Source of the DNA: an uncultured bacterium
GTDB taxonomy: Bacteria; Pseudomonadota; Gammaproteobacteria; Burkholderiales; Burkholderiaceae_E
DNA: 55,125 nucleotides
NCBI GenBank assembly: GCA_903866395.1
Contig: CAIPNM010000032.1
Span: forward strand, 1-55,125
Reading direction: 5' to 3'
The notes under the pieces: model-generated
Databases searched by the model: none
Told to the model about the DNA's origin: nothing
The model's input: only the letters and a program-made list of their open reading frames with translations
Part shown: positions 9,264 to 18,229 of the stretch, one piece after another
How the letters are laid out: each line of letters starts with the position of its first letter
Position numbering within the stretch: the first letter of the stretch is position 1
Translations under genes and position numbers: made by a program

Positions 9264-10126
9264 GCGCCACCATGAAATGGACCGTTCACACGCTTGACCT
9301 CGGAGAGGTCGAGCTCAATACCCGTCGTCTGATCCCCAACGAACAGAAGCGCGATCGAATGGTGTTTCCCGTTCAGGGATGGTTGCTCACCTCGGGCGAT
9401 ACCCGCGTAGTGATCGATACCGGATTTCGAAGTCCCGACATCCTGAAGCGAATTGGCGATGCGGCCACCGGAATCGAATCCCCCGAGCAACGCCTGTCTG
9501 CCCAACTCGCACGCCACGGCGTTGAGCCGCAGCAGGTTCACTATGTTCTACACACCCATCTGCATATCGATCACGCCGGACAAACCGACCTCTTTCCGAT
9601 GAGTACCGCGGTCGTTATCAACCGGCGCGAACTCGAATATGCGGTGAGCGGGCTCTCAGGCCCCTCCTATCCTCCTGAGGACATCAAGCATCTGATTGAT
9701 CGTTTGCACACCCCCGGCGCGCTCTGGCTGCTCGACCTGGAGGGCACCGGCGGCGAGCAAATCCTGCCGGGGCTTCGCTGCGTGGCTGCAGGCGGGCACA
9801 CAGAGGGTTCGATGGTGGTCATCGCGGAGACCGATGCCGGCACGGTGTGCTTCTGCGGCGATCTGGTTTACAGCGTCCGGCACCAGTTGATGAGCCCGAC
9901 CACGCTAAAGAACGACGTGATCATCAGCTCCAATCATGTGGTCTCACGTCGTAGCGAGAAAATCGCACTCAAACGGCTGATGCAAACCGCGCCGCGCTTT
10001 TTTCTCTACCCTAGTCACGACTGGCCGGTCCTGGTCGAGGAAGGTCGCGTGACCGAAGGTGGCGAACGTACGCTTCGGGCCACCATGGGGCGGTGCTTCT
10101 GCTCAATCGGAGAAAGCACCCAATGA
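9260..10126 (+). CDS. Metallo-beta-lactamase-fold hydrolase (lactonase-like)
   Basis: 288 residues with a complete dinuclear metal site: HTHLHIDHAG, then GGHTEGS, the bridging Asp in CFCGDLVY, and a C-terminal His in YPSHDWP. Arrangement and length fit the N-acyl-homoserine-lactonase-like branch, but position inside a catabolic operon makes hydrolysis of a lactone or thioester intermediate more likely than quorum quenching. It overlaps both neighbours by 4 nt (ATGA). Confidence 0.85.
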   Translation: MSATMKWTVHTLDLGEVELNTRRLIPNEQKRDRMVFPVQGWLLTSGDTRVVIDTGFRSPDILKRIGDAATGIESPEQRLSAQLARHGVEPQQVHYVLHTHLHIDHAGQTDLFPMSTAVVINRRELEYAVSGLSGPSYPPEDIKHLIDRLHTPGALWLLDLEGTGGEQILPGLRCVAAGGHTEGSMVVIAETDAGTVCFCGDLVYSVRHQLMSPTTLKNDVIISSNHVVSRRSEKIALKRLMQTAPRFFLYPSHDWPVLVEEGRVTEGGERTLRATMGRCFCSIGESTQ

Positions 10127-10917
10127 AGATCTGGTACCAAAGTGCAAGCGCCTACCGCTATGAGCCGGTCTGGGACGATTACGGTCAGACACTCGAGTCG
10201 CAATGTCGCCGAATCCTCCATCCCGATACCGGCCTCTATGTCACCGGCATCGCAGAAATGGTCCGGGACATCGAGAACTGGCGAAGCTTTCAGTATTTCC
10301 AGAATGTGCAAACCCTTAACGCCATGCGTCAGGCAGAGCGCGAGGGCTATGACGCGTTCGTGGTCGGATGCACGCTCGATGTGGGCGTCGCCGAAGGTCG
10401 CAGCCTGGTTGACATACCCATCGTGGGCATCAGCGAAAACGCCTACCACCTCGCCATGACCCTTGGCCGCATGTTCGCGGTGGTCACCAGTTCATCTGCG
10501 TTCTGCGAGGTCTATGGCGAACAAGCCGCACGATACGGCGTCGCCTCGCGGATGCTGCCTGGCCCCTACATTGTTGAGGCGTCCGAGGAAGAGATCGCCA
10601 CCTCGCTTGCCAACCCCGGACCGCTACTCGAGCACTTCGTTGCGCAATGCGAGCGTGCAGTGCGTGACGGCGCCTCGGTCATCGTTCCAGGGCCCGCGTT
10701 TCTCGCCACCCTCGCGCACCGGGCAGGCCTTACCCAGGTTCTGGGCGCCCCCGTTCTTGACACCATCTCCGCTGCGGTCAAAGGCGCGGAAATGATGGCG
10801 AGCCTCTACAAAATCGGGATCACACCGTCGCGAAGAATCGGGGCGTATGCACGACCCGATCAAGCGCATCTTGATTCGTCGCTTGCCCGACTATCGAAAC
10901 AATTCCGGATCGGCTGA
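10123..10917 (+). CDS. Second Asp/Glu racemase-superfamily protein with one active-site Cys
   Basis: 264 residues; the start at 10123 overlaps the preceding stop (ATGA), and the upstream 10-codon extension is rejected. Like the first operon protein it opens with an IWYQS-type strand. It carries the N-terminal Cys (VVGCTLDVG, Cys83) and block IPIVGISENAYHLA, but the second Cys position reads SVIVPGPAFLA, with Pro instead. The two proteins are clearly related but divergent, so they may act as partners or on successive intermediates. It is the last gene of the operon; the SDR at 10966 comes toward it. Confidence 0.8.
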   Translation: MKIWYQSASAYRYEPVWDDYGQTLESQCRRILHPDTGLYVTGIAEMVRDIENWRSFQYFQNVQTLNAMRQAEREGYDAFVVGCTLDVGVAEGRSLVDIPIVGISENAYHLAMTLGRMFAVVTSSSAFCEVYGEQAARYGVASRMLPGPYIVEASEEEIATSLANPGPLLEHFVAQCERAVRDGASVIVPGPAFLATLAHRAGLTQVLGAPVLDTISAAVKGAEMMASLYKIGITPSRRIGAYARPDQAHLDSSLARLSKQFRIG

Positions 10918-10965
10918 CACCACGACACGGCATACACCGAGGGCGACAGCGCTCGGGCCCAGTCC

Positions 10966-11958
10966 TTAGCGTGCAAACCAGGCGCGGTGTGCAAGCGCCC
11001 AGCGGGCATAGGCACGGGCACAAGCCGCTGCATCGGGCGGCACTCGGAACTCTTCGGCCATGCGATCGGCCAGGAGCGGAGAACGCGTTCGCGTGAGGTC
11101 ATCGTTGAACTCGATCCGGCGACCGCCTTCCTCGATGCGCACCGGCACGCCTTCGGCCGCGAGCGCATCCAGCATGGCGCGCGCATGCCAGGTAAAGCCG
11201 GGGCTTAGCTGGTAGAGGAAATGCTTCGGCGGTGGCGAATCTGCGGTCATGAGCCACGCCACCTGTTCGGCGACCTCGGGAGCGTAGGCATAGTCACGCG
11301 ACCCACCTTCCGGCAACGGCGCAATCGCTTCGCCTGCGAGCGCACTCTCCACGATCGCGAGTGGCGGCGATAGCGTGTCACGCACGCCGGTTGCGCGCTC
11401 CCAGGGCCCAATTGCCGCGGTCAGACGCCCCACAAATAGCCGCGGCGCGGCCCCGAAGCTGTTCCAGCGAAGACCAACCGTCTCGAGCGCCGTCTTGGTG
11501 GCACCGTAAAAAGTGAGCGGCCGAGGAAGGTCGGTCTCGCGGACCGGCTGGCCGAGGAATGGCAGCTCACCCATCGAGGAGGTGGATGAGAAGCAGAGCA
11601 TTCTTGGCACCTGGTGACGGGCCGCGATCTCCAACAAGCGGACCGGCGCAAGAAGGTTGACATCGAAAATCGCTGAGGGCTGTTCGCGCTCTCGCGCCGC
11701 GCCTGAGGTGATGGCAGCGCCAGCAATCACAGCATCGGGTGCGCCCCCTTCAAACAAGGCCTCCAGCGCCGTCAGGTCGCGTACATCGCCACGTCGGTCA
11801 TCAAGCTCACCAGGAAGCGCGGCGAACTCCGCGGCTGCAAGCGAAGGAATGCCGTCAAAGGAGAGCGCGCGCACCCGCCAGCCGCGCCGCATGAATACTT
11901 CCACGAGATTGAGGCCGATAAAGCCACTCGCACCGGTGATGACCACTGTCTTTTTCAT
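10966..11958 (-). CDS. NAD-dependent epimerase/dehydratase (extended SDR)
   Basis: 330-residue extended SDR. It has the N-terminal nucleotide loop TGASGFIGLN, an acidic DRRGDVRD strand, the Ser region LCFSSTSSMGE and catalytic YGATK. The family includes sugar epimerases, dihydroflavonol/3-beta-hydroxysteroid reductases and related enzymes; the C-terminal substrate domain does not settle which. It lies 23 nt downstream of the large flavoprotein gene on the same strand, so the pair probably form one transcript. Confidence 0.85.
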   Translation of the reverse strand: MKKTVVITGASGFIGLNLVEVFMRRGWRVRALSFDGIPSLAAAEFAALPGELDDRRGDVRDLTALEALFEGGAPDAVIAGAAITSGAAREREQPSAIFDVNLLAPVRLLEIAARHQVPRMLCFSSTSSMGELPFLGQPVRETDLPRPLTFYGATKTALETVGLRWNSFGAAPRLFVGRLTAAIGPWERATGVRDTLSPPLAIVESALAGEAIAPLPEGGSRDYAYAPEVAEQVAWLMTADSPPPKHFLYQLSPGFTWHARAMLDALAAEGVPVRIEEGGRRIEFNDDLTRTRSPLLADRMAEEFRVPPDAAACARAYARWALAHRAWFAR

Positions 11959-11981
11959 AATGAGTGCTTCCTGGTCGCTCG

Positions 11982-13964
11982 TCAGATTGCGCGACCGCTG
12001 CGATGTCCTTCAAAAACAGCCTCGACTGCGTTTCTTGGCGCCACGCAGTCGCCTGCCATGCTAAACGCGATACCCGCTTCGGCCAGCCCCGCTTCAAGGC
12101 GTGCATCCGACCTGGGCGGGACCACTGCAATCAGTTGATCGATCCCGTTAATCACCTCCCGCTCACCGCACGAGGTGTCCTCGAGGAGGAGATGTCCCGC
12201 GGACAGTCCCAGCGGTCGACGAAGCGTCCTGATTCGAATCCCGCGCTCTCGCCAGCGGGCAAAGGTGGTGGTGGTGCTGTAGACGGTGGTGCGCCAGAGC
12301 GCACCTGCGGCTGGTGAAATCAGCGTGACGCGCGCACCGCGCTCGGCAAGGTGCTCAACCAGGCCGAGCGTACCCCAGTCACCGGTTTCGTCGTATACCG
12401 CTAAGCTCGCGCCCGCGGCCGCGAGGCACGCGCCAGCATCGAGCGTCAGTGCCTCGTACCCGTCCGACAGCCGGTACGAAACCGGTTGAGCACCCGTGGC
12501 AAGCACCACATGGTGGGGACGCTCCGCGATCATGGAATTGATCGTGGATTCACACTCCAGTTCGACCACCACGCCCAGCCGTTCAAGCCGGCTGCGCGCA
12601 AAGGCGAGCCACAGTCCGAAATCTTCACGCAAGCGAAGCCCCGCAGCCAGGGCGAGCCGCCCGCCCAGTGCGCTTGATCGTTCGCGAAGCGTGACCCGGT
12701 GACCGCGCTCGGCCGCCGTGGCGGCGGCCTCCAGACCGGCCGGCCCACCGCCCACCACCAGCACCGATTTCGAGTCGCTTGCCCGACCGGGCACCAGACG
12801 AGGCCAGAGCGCCTCACGCCCCGCACGCGGATTGACCAGACAGGTCAACGCGATATTACGTTCCAGGTTCTGCGCGCAGCCCTGATTGCAACCGATGCAG
12901 GGCTGCACCTCATCGCTGCGACCGCTTTGCCACTTCGCAACCAGTTCAGGTTCAGCCACATGCGCACGCGCCAGACCAATCATGTCGGCACCACCGGACT
13001 CGAGCATGGCCTCGGCATCCTCCAGTGCTCGATACTTGCAGACCGTCAGGATTGCCACCGGCCTGGCTGAACCGGCAGCCGCCTGCCGGATCCGTCCAGG
13101 AAGCATTCGAAACGGCGCAGGATCGATCGCCATGTCTGCCATTTGCGTGCCGAGCGATCGGCTCATATGGTAGGCAGAGTGACTTACATGAATGAAATCA
13201 AGTTGCACCTGAGGCGCTGCGAGCCCGATGATCCGGCTTGACTCCTCCAGCGTGAGTCCGTCCTCGTGATATTCCTCGGCACTGATTCGAACGCCCAAAC
13301 AGACGCTTGGGCCCAGCGCCTCGCGAAGACGCGTCGCCACCTCAAGCGGAAATCGAAGTCGGTTCTCGGTCGTTCCTCCATAGTCGTCTTCGCGCTGGTT
13401 GGATAGGGGCGAGAGGAACTGTTGGAGTAAATGACCATGCCCCCAATGGAGTTCAATGCCATCGGCGCCCGCTCTCAGCATGTTCTCGGCGGTCCTCAGG
13501 TGCGCATCGATCACCTGCTGCATGTCGCGACGGTTCATCTGCCTGGGCGGATACGACGCAAGGGACCAGCGAACCGGTGAAGCCCCCCAGGACACGGTGC
13601 GTTCATACTCGCCCTCGATCTGCCGTCCCATGTGGCAGATCTGTGCAATGAACGCGGCACCTCCCTCGTGCACGGCGTCGACTACCGGGCGAAACGCGTT
13701 GACCGATTCATCGAGATAACCGCACACACCTTGCGGCCGTCCCAGGGTGTTTTCCATCACCCGGATCGCTTCAAAAATGATGAGCGCCACGCCGCCCGCG
13801 GCACGCTCACGGTGATAAGCGACATGTCGCGCGCTAGGCAGATGATCTGAGCCAAAGTTGGTGGTGTGCGCAGGCATGAAGATGCGGTTACGCAGACTGA
13901 CGCCATTGATTTGAAATGGCTCAAACGCCGGCGAAGCGACCTCGGATGACGAGCGTAAGCTCAT
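11982..13964 (-). CDS. NADH:flavin oxidoreductase / 2,4-dienoyl-CoA reductase-like Fe-S flavoprotein
   Basis: 660-residue three-part enzyme of the old-yellow-enzyme family related to 2,4-dienoyl-CoA reductase, trimethylamine dehydrogenase and N-methylproline demethylase. An FMN TIM-barrel fills about residues 1-350. The 4Fe-4S cysteines follow in PCIGCNQGCAQNLE...TCLVNP. Then comes a FAD/NAD(P) Rossmann domain beginning VLVVGGGPAGLEAA. All cofactor domains are present, so it should be active. Substrate could be a dienoyl-CoA, an enone or an N-methylated compound. Confidence 0.88.
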   Translation of the reverse strand: MSLRSSSEVASPAFEPFQINGVSLRNRIFMPAHTTNFGSDHLPSARHVAYHRERAAGGVALIIFEAIRVMENTLGRPQGVCGYLDESVNAFRPVVDAVHEGGAAFIAQICHMGRQIEGEYERTVSWGASPVRWSLASYPPRQMNRRDMQQVIDAHLRTAENMLRAGADGIELHWGHGHLLQQFLSPLSNQREDDYGGTTENRLRFPLEVATRLREALGPSVCLGVRISAEEYHEDGLTLEESSRIIGLAAPQVQLDFIHVSHSAYHMSRSLGTQMADMAIDPAPFRMLPGRIRQAAAGSARPVAILTVCKYRALEDAEAMLESGGADMIGLARAHVAEPELVAKWQSGRSDEVQPCIGCNQGCAQNLERNIALTCLVNPRAGREALWPRLVPGRASDSKSVLVVGGGPAGLEAAATAAERGHRVTLRERSSALGGRLALAAGLRLREDFGLWLAFARSRLERLGVVVELECESTINSMIAERPHHVVLATGAQPVSYRLSDGYEALTLDAGACLAAAGASLAVYDETGDWGTLGLVEHLAERGARVTLISPAAGALWRTTVYSTTTTFARWRERGIRIRTLRRPLGLSAGHLLLEDTSCGEREVINGIDQLIAVVPPRSDARLEAGLAEAGIAFSMAGDCVAPRNAVEAVFEGHRSGRAI

Positions 13965-14013
13965 AGGGAATTCCTAAAGAAGGCCGGCCGAGGGTAGGCG
14001 GCCCGCCATCGAT

Positions 14014-14042
14014 TTGTCAATTTCAAACGAAGCCATTACGGT
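14014..14042 (+). promoter_or_regulatory. Candidate sigma-70 promoter for the 14.1-15.7 kb operon
   Basis: In the divergent gap 13965-14074, TTGTCA (14014-14019) and TACGGT (14037-14042) are spaced 17 nt apart, about 30 nt before the first ATG. The -10 is a weak match, so this is only a candidate. Confidence 0.35.
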
Positions 14043-14074
14043 ATCGACCATTCCTACCTAGTGAGTGATCTGTC

Positions 14075-14488
14075 ATGACCGATGCTGAAGCTGCTGTCGT
14101 CGCCTGCGACCCGTCCCGCCGCGCTGAAGGTCTCGAGGCGGCTGCCCGTGCCATTGACTTTCTCCGCACGACCGAGGCTCGCAATGAAGCGGAAGCAAGA
14201 CGGCGCATCGGCCCAGGCTTTGCTCCGCGATTTCCGCGGGGTCGCAACTACGATAGCCTCGACACATGGCTCGCCGCTTCGCGCCAAGCCTATAAATTCA
14301 TGGGTAAGAAATTTGCACGGATCGATGTCGCCTTCACCGGACCGGCCACAGCGGTGGTGTATTGCTATGGCACGTTGCACGGCGAGTATCTGGATGGCAG
14401 GGTGGTGGACGGCATCCGCTTCATCGACCGATTCGAGATTCGGAACGGGCTGATCTGCGAGCAGGATGTCTGGAACGATCTGGTCTGA
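14075..14488 (+). CDS. SnoaL/NTF2-like protein
   Basis: 137 residues. An N-terminal helix containing AARAIDFLRTTEARNEAEARRRI precedes a curved sheet with VAFTGPATAVVYCYGTLHGEYLDG and IRFIDRFEIRNGLICEQDVWND; this is the cone-shaped NTF2/SnoaL fold used by small isomerases, hydratases and non-catalytic binding proteins. No signal peptide. It is the first gene of a plus-strand set with a pterin dehydratase (7 nt gap) and a crotonase. Confidence 0.7.
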   Translation: MTDAEAAVVACDPSRRAEGLEAAARAIDFLRTTEARNEAEARRRIGPGFAPRFPRGRNYDSLDTWLAASRQAYKFMGKKFARIDVAFTGPATAVVYCYGTLHGEYLDGRVVDGIRFIDRFEIRNGLICEQDVWNDLV

Positions 14489-14495
14489 CGATCCC

Positions 14496-14795
14496 ATGCC
14501 AAGAACGCTCGAGCCCATCTCGCCATCGGAACTCGCAAGCCTCACGGCCTGGACTGTGGCCGCAGACGGTCGGTCGCTATCGCGTCGACTGGAATTTGGC
14601 GATTTCCAGGAAGCTTTTGCCTTCATGACGAGGGTGGCGTTGCGCGCCGAACAAATGGACCATCACCCCGACTGGCGTAACGTCTGGCGCCGCGTCGACA
14701 TCTCGCTCAGCACGCACGACGCTGGCGGGCTCACTCGCCTCGATCTCGAACTAGCCCGGTTCATCGACCGGATCGCCCCCCAGTCCCACTCTTGA
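14496..14795 (+). CDS. Pterin-4a-carbinolamine dehydratase
   Basis: 99-residue protein with the full active-site signature of this family: [20 protein letters not shown] followed by [12 protein letters not shown], giving three histidines for dehydration of 4a-hydroxy-tetrahydropterin. Normally it recycles the cofactor of phenylalanine hydroxylase, but no aromatic amino acid hydroxylase is in the window. Here it sits between an NTF2-like gene and a crotonase. It may be a moonlighting dehydratase in the acyl-CoA pathway, or serve a hydroxylase elsewhere. Confidence 0.88.
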   Translation: MPRTLEPISPSELASLTAWTVAADGRSLSRRLEFGDFQEAFAFMTRVALRAEQMDHHPDWRNVWRRVDISLSTHDAGGLTRLDLELARFIDRIAPQSHS

Positions 14796-14809
14796 AGGCC
14801 GACACCGAC

Positions 14810-15667
14810 ATGACTGCCACCACCGACTCCTTTTTACCTGCCGGCCTCAACATCGACCGCTACTCAGCCAGGCACATCGGCTGGGAGGTAAACGGCAAGG
14901 TGGCCACCATCACGCTCAATCGCCCCGAGCGCAAAAACCCCCTCACCTTTGACTCCTACGCCGAGTTGCGCGATTTGTTCCGTGCGCTCTCGTATTCGAA
15001 AACCATCAAATCGGTCGTGATCACTGGCGCTGGCGGTAACTTTTGCTCCGGTGGCGATGTGCACGACATCATCGGCCCGCTGGTCGAACTGCAGCGCGCT
15101 GACGACATGGGCGGGTTGCTCGCATTTACCCGCATGACGGGCGACGTCGTGAAAGCGATGCGCGCAGCGCCTCAAACCATTATTGCGGCGGTCGACGGTA
15201 TCTGTGCTGGCGCGGGTGCCATTCTCGCCATGGCATCGGATCTTCGCATGGGCACGGCCGCGAGCAAGGTTGCATTTCTGTTCGTGCGGGTCGGATTGGC
15301 CGGCGCCGACATGGGCGCCTGCAATATCCTGCCGCGCATCGTTGGCTCAGGGCGCGCGGCAGAGTTGCTTTTCACCGGTCGATCGATGGATGGCGCTGAG
15401 GCCGAGCGCTGGGGTTTCTACAACCGGCTGTGCGAGCCGACGACGCTGCTCAGCGATGCGCAGGCGCTCGCCGCCTCGCTTGCCGCGGGTCCGACCTTCG
15501 CCCATGCCATGACCAAGCGCTGCATCCACCAGGAGTGGGACATGGGCATCGATGAAGCCATTGAAGCCGAAGCGCAGGCCCAGGCCATCTGTATGCAGAC
15601 CCGCGATTTTGAACGCGCCTATACCGCGTTCGTAAACCGCACCAAGCCGGTATTCGAGGGCGACTGA
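14810..15667 (+). CDS. Enoyl-CoA hydratase/isomerase family protein
   Basis: 285-residue crotonase. The first oxyanion-hole segment is [11 protein letters not shown] and the second [18 protein letters not shown]; the trimer-core helix follows ([11 protein letters not shown]). An in-frame TTG at 14792 overlapping the previous stop is an alternative start; ATG 14810 has GAAGG 11 nt upstream and is preferred. The residue after the second loop is not the usual Glu, so the exact reaction (hydratase, isomerase or C-C lyase) is uncertain. It converges on the acyl-CoA dehydrogenase gene with a single base between stops. Confidence 0.87.
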   Translation: MTATTDSFLPAGLNIDRYSARHIGWEVNGKVATITLNRPERKNPLTFDSYAELRDLFRALSYSKTIKSVVITGAGGNFCSGGDVHDIIGPLVELQRADDMGGLLAFTRMTGDVVKAMRAAPQTIIAAVDGICAGAGAILAMASDLRMGTAASKVAFLFVRVGLAGADMGACNILPRIVGSGRAAELLFTGRSMDGAEAERWGFYNRLCEPTTLLSDAQALAASLAAGPTFAHAMTKRCIHQEWDMGIDEAIEAEAQAQAICMQTRDFERAYTAFVNRTKPVFEGD

Positions 15668-15668
15668 G

Positions 15669-16832
15669 TCAGGCAGACAGCCCCGCCATGGCCTGGCGCG
15701 AGATGATCACGCGTTGAACCTCGCTCGCGCCTTCATAGATACGCAGCGCGCGAATGTCGCGATAGAGCTCCTCGGCCTTGTTGCCGCGCGTCACACCCAG
15801 CCCACCGAATATCTGCACCGCCTCATCGATCACCCGCTGCGCCGCCTCGGTAGCGTGGAGCTTGGCCATCGATGACTCGCGCGTGACGCGACGTTTCTGC
15901 ACATCCCGCGTCCAGGCCGAGCGATAAACGAGAAGCGCGCTGGCATCGACATCGAGCGCCATGTCGGCGATCTTGCCCTGAATCAGCTGCTGTTCGATCA
16001 GCGCGCGACCCATGACCATGCGGGTTGCCGCACGCCGCATTGCATCGTCGAGCGCCCGCCTGGCAAAGCCAAGTGCCGCCGCGCCCACGGTGGTTCGAAA
16101 GACATCGAGCGTGGCCATGGCAATCTTGAAGCCCTCGCCGGGCTGGCCCAGCAGGCGATCAGCTGGCACGAAGCAGCCGTCAAACCGGATGGTCGCGACT
16201 GGATGCGGCGAGATCATTTCAAGGCGCTCTTCGATGATGAATCCCGGCGTCTCAGCATCGACTACAAACGCCGAGAGCCCCTTCGCCCCGGGCGCCTCTC
16301 CAGTGCGCGCAAACACCACATAATGATCCGCAATACCGCCGTTGGAGATCCAGGTCTTGACCCCATCAAGCCGCCAACCGCCCGGTACCGCGGTGGCAAG
16401 CGTGCTCATGGCGGCCACGTCTGACCCCGCATCGGGCTCTGACAGGGCAAAGGCAGCGATACGCTCACCGGACCGCACCCCCGGGAGCACCTTGTCGCGC
16501 AGCGCCTGGTCGGCGAAGAGGGTGATGGGGCCTGTGCCCAGACCCTGCATGGCGAACATCACCTCGATCAGGCCCGAGCGCCGCGCAAGAATTTCGCGGG
16601 CGAGACAGATCGTGCGCACATCAAGGCCCGCGGCCCCCGCAGCGGGCACTACCGGGTCGAGCAACCCGCTTGCGCCCAGGTCTCGAACGGTGCTGCGGCA
16701 CAGCGCATCGAGCGCTTCGCCCTCACAGTGGACGGGCTCGGGCCGGGCCGCCGCCCACGCTTCGAGGTGCGCGGCGAACTCTCGGTGACGAGGCTCAAAA
16801 AACGGCCATTCGAGAAATGTGGTGTCCGACAT
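15669..16832 (-). CDS. Acyl-CoA dehydrogenase
   Basis: 387-residue FAD enzyme making a trans-2-enoyl-CoA and passing electrons to ETF. Signatures: [11 protein letters not shown] (FAD/substrate contact), [23 protein letters not shown], and the catalytic base in [14 protein letters not shown] (Glu after Tyr, the MCAD-type position). Length and domain order are standard. The likely electron acceptors, etfAB, are not in the window. It probably acts on the acyl-CoA products of this catabolic region. Confidence 0.92.
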   Translation of the reverse strand: MSDTTFLEWPFFEPRHREFAAHLEAWAAARPEPVHCEGEALDALCRSTVRDLGASGLLDPVVPAAGAAGLDVRTICLAREILARRSGLIEVMFAMQGLGTGPITLFADQALRDKVLPGVRSGERIAAFALSEPDAGSDVAAMSTLATAVPGGWRLDGVKTWISNGGIADHYVVFARTGEAPGAKGLSAFVVDAETPGFIIEERLEMISPHPVATIRFDGCFVPADRLLGQPGEGFKIAMATLDVFRTTVGAAALGFARRALDDAMRRAATRMVMGRALIEQQLIQGKIADMALDVDASALLVYRSAWTRDVQKRRVTRESSMAKLHATEAAQRVIDEAVQIFGGLGVTRGNKAEELYRDIRALRIYEGASEVQRVIISRQAMAGLSA

Positions 16833-16887
16833 CGGCAGGGTTCCAGTAGTAGCTCACGGGCGCATGCCCGCGAAGAAAGCAGAAATT

Positions 16888-17571
16888 TCAGGTGACAGCC
16901 AGCGCCTTTTCGATTGCGGCGACGAGCTCGCGTGATTCGGGCGCGACCCGGCTCGGATAATGCGCCACGGGCTCCCCCGCGCGACTGACGAGGTACTTGT
17001 GAAAATTCCAACGGGGCGCGTGCCCAGTGATCCGCGCCAGCTCAGCGTGGAGCGGATTGGCCGCCGCGCCCGTGACTGAGGTTTTAGCGAACATGGGAAA
17101 GCGAACGCCATAGGTGTTGAAACACACCTCGCCGATCTGCTGGCTGGTGCCGGGCTCCTGCTGGCCGAAGTCGTTGGATGGAAACCCGAGAATCACCAGA
17201 CCGCGCGACGCATACCGGCCGTGCAGTTTTTCCAGGCCTTCATACTGCGGCGTAAAGCCACACTGACTTGCAGTGTTGACCACCAGCAGCACCTTGCCGG
17301 CGAACCCGCACAAGGACACCGGTGCTTCATCCTGGAGCCGCGGGAACACATGATTCAGAAGCCTGGGGCAGGCACCCGACGCACCCGCGCCACCGACCGG
17401 TGTGGTCCCGGCAGCCGATACGACTTGGGATACGGACACCCCACCGCCCAAGGCTGCAGCACGCAGCAACACCGGCGCGACCATCGCAACGCCTGAGCGT
17501 AGCGCCGTACGCCGACCGGAGTCAGACGGCCCGGGCTCTGAAGGGAAAAGTGATTTCGGAAAGACGTGCAT
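16888..17571 (-). CDS. Glutathione peroxidase family protein with Tat-like leader
   Basis: 227 residues: a 60-70 residue N-terminal extension followed by a complete GPx fold. The peroxidatic Cys is in VNTASQCGFTPQYEGLE; the Gln loop reads LGFPSNDFGQQEPG and the Trp/Asn motif PRWNFHKYLV. The extension has SGRRTALRSG followed by a hydrophobic stretch, resembling a Tat or Sec export signal, so the enzyme may act in the periplasm on peroxides. It starts 26 nt from a divergently transcribed glutathione S-transferase, a plausible shared oxidative-stress control region. Confidence 0.85.
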   Translation of the reverse strand: MHVFPKSLFPSEPGPSDSGRRTALRSGVAMVAPVLLRAAALGGGVSVSQVVSAAGTTPVGGAGASGACPRLLNHVFPRLQDEAPVSLCGFAGKVLLVVNTASQCGFTPQYEGLEKLHGRYASRGLVILGFPSNDFGQQEPGTSQQIGEVCFNTYGVRFPMFAKTSVTGAAANPLHAELARITGHAPRWNFHKYLVSRAGEPVAHYPSRVAPESRELVAAIEKALAVT

Positions 17572-17597
17572 GACCTTCGAACGCTAGAATTGATCGA

Positions 17598-18212
17598 ATG
17601 AAACTCTACATCACCGCCGGTTCGCCCTATGCCCGGATGGCCCGAATGCTGGTCATCGAAAAAGGACTGCAGTCCCGTGTAAGCGAACATCTCGCCCAGA
17701 CCCGGGTACCCGACAGCCCCCATTACACGATCAGCGTTTCCGGGCGCGTCCCCTACCTCGTGTGCGAAGACGGCGAGGGTCTGGAGGAGTCAATCGCGAT
17801 ATGCGACTACCTTGATGGCCTGGTGGGTGCGCCGCTGCTCACGCGTCCTGAGCCGTCTCAAACCCTTTCGGTTGCGCGACTCGACGGGCGCGCGGCCTCT
17901 CTGCTGGACGGCCTGGCGGTGTGGTTCCGCGAATTGGTGCGCCCTGCCAATGAACGCTCCCCCACCGTCATTCAGCACGAGCGCGACCGCGCTGAACGCC
18001 TGCTGTCCTGGTGGGAGACCCAGATCGGGCATCCCTGGATGAACGGTCCCTTCAACCATGCCCAGCTCAGGTTGGGGTGCGCGCTCGCGTTCGCGCTCAA
18101 GATTCGCGGCTTTGAGTGGCGACCCGATCGGCCCGCACTCGCGGCCTGGTTCGAGACGTTCAGCCGCCGGCCTTCGTTCGTGGCCACTGAGCCGCCCGCA
18201 CCTAAGAAATAA
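17598..18212 (+). CDS. Glutathione S-transferase family protein
   Basis: 204 residues with a thioredoxin-like N-terminal domain starting MKLYITAGSPYARMARMLV, where Ser/Tyr/Ala replace the more usual SPF, a cis-Pro (VSGRVPYLV) and the glutathione-contacting LEESIAICDYLD, then an all-alpha C-terminal domain. Cytoplasmic. A Bug receptor gene starts 17 nt after its stop, so the two may share a transcript. Confidence 0.85.
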   Translation: MKLYITAGSPYARMARMLVIEKGLQSRVSEHLAQTRVPDSPHYTISVSGRVPYLVCEDGEGLEESIAICDYLDGLVGAPLLTRPEPSQTLSVARLDGRAASLLDGLAVWFRELVRPANERSPTVIQHERDRAERLLSWWETQIGHPWMNGPFNHAQLRLGCALAFALKIRGFEWRPDRPALAAWFETFSRRPSFVATEPPAPKK

Positions 18213-18229
18213 GCCAGGGAGGCATTGAG

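Noticed and set aside
9260-10126. Quorum-quenching AHL lactonase
   Set aside because: The metal motif fits, but operon context points to catabolism and specificity cannot be read from sequence.
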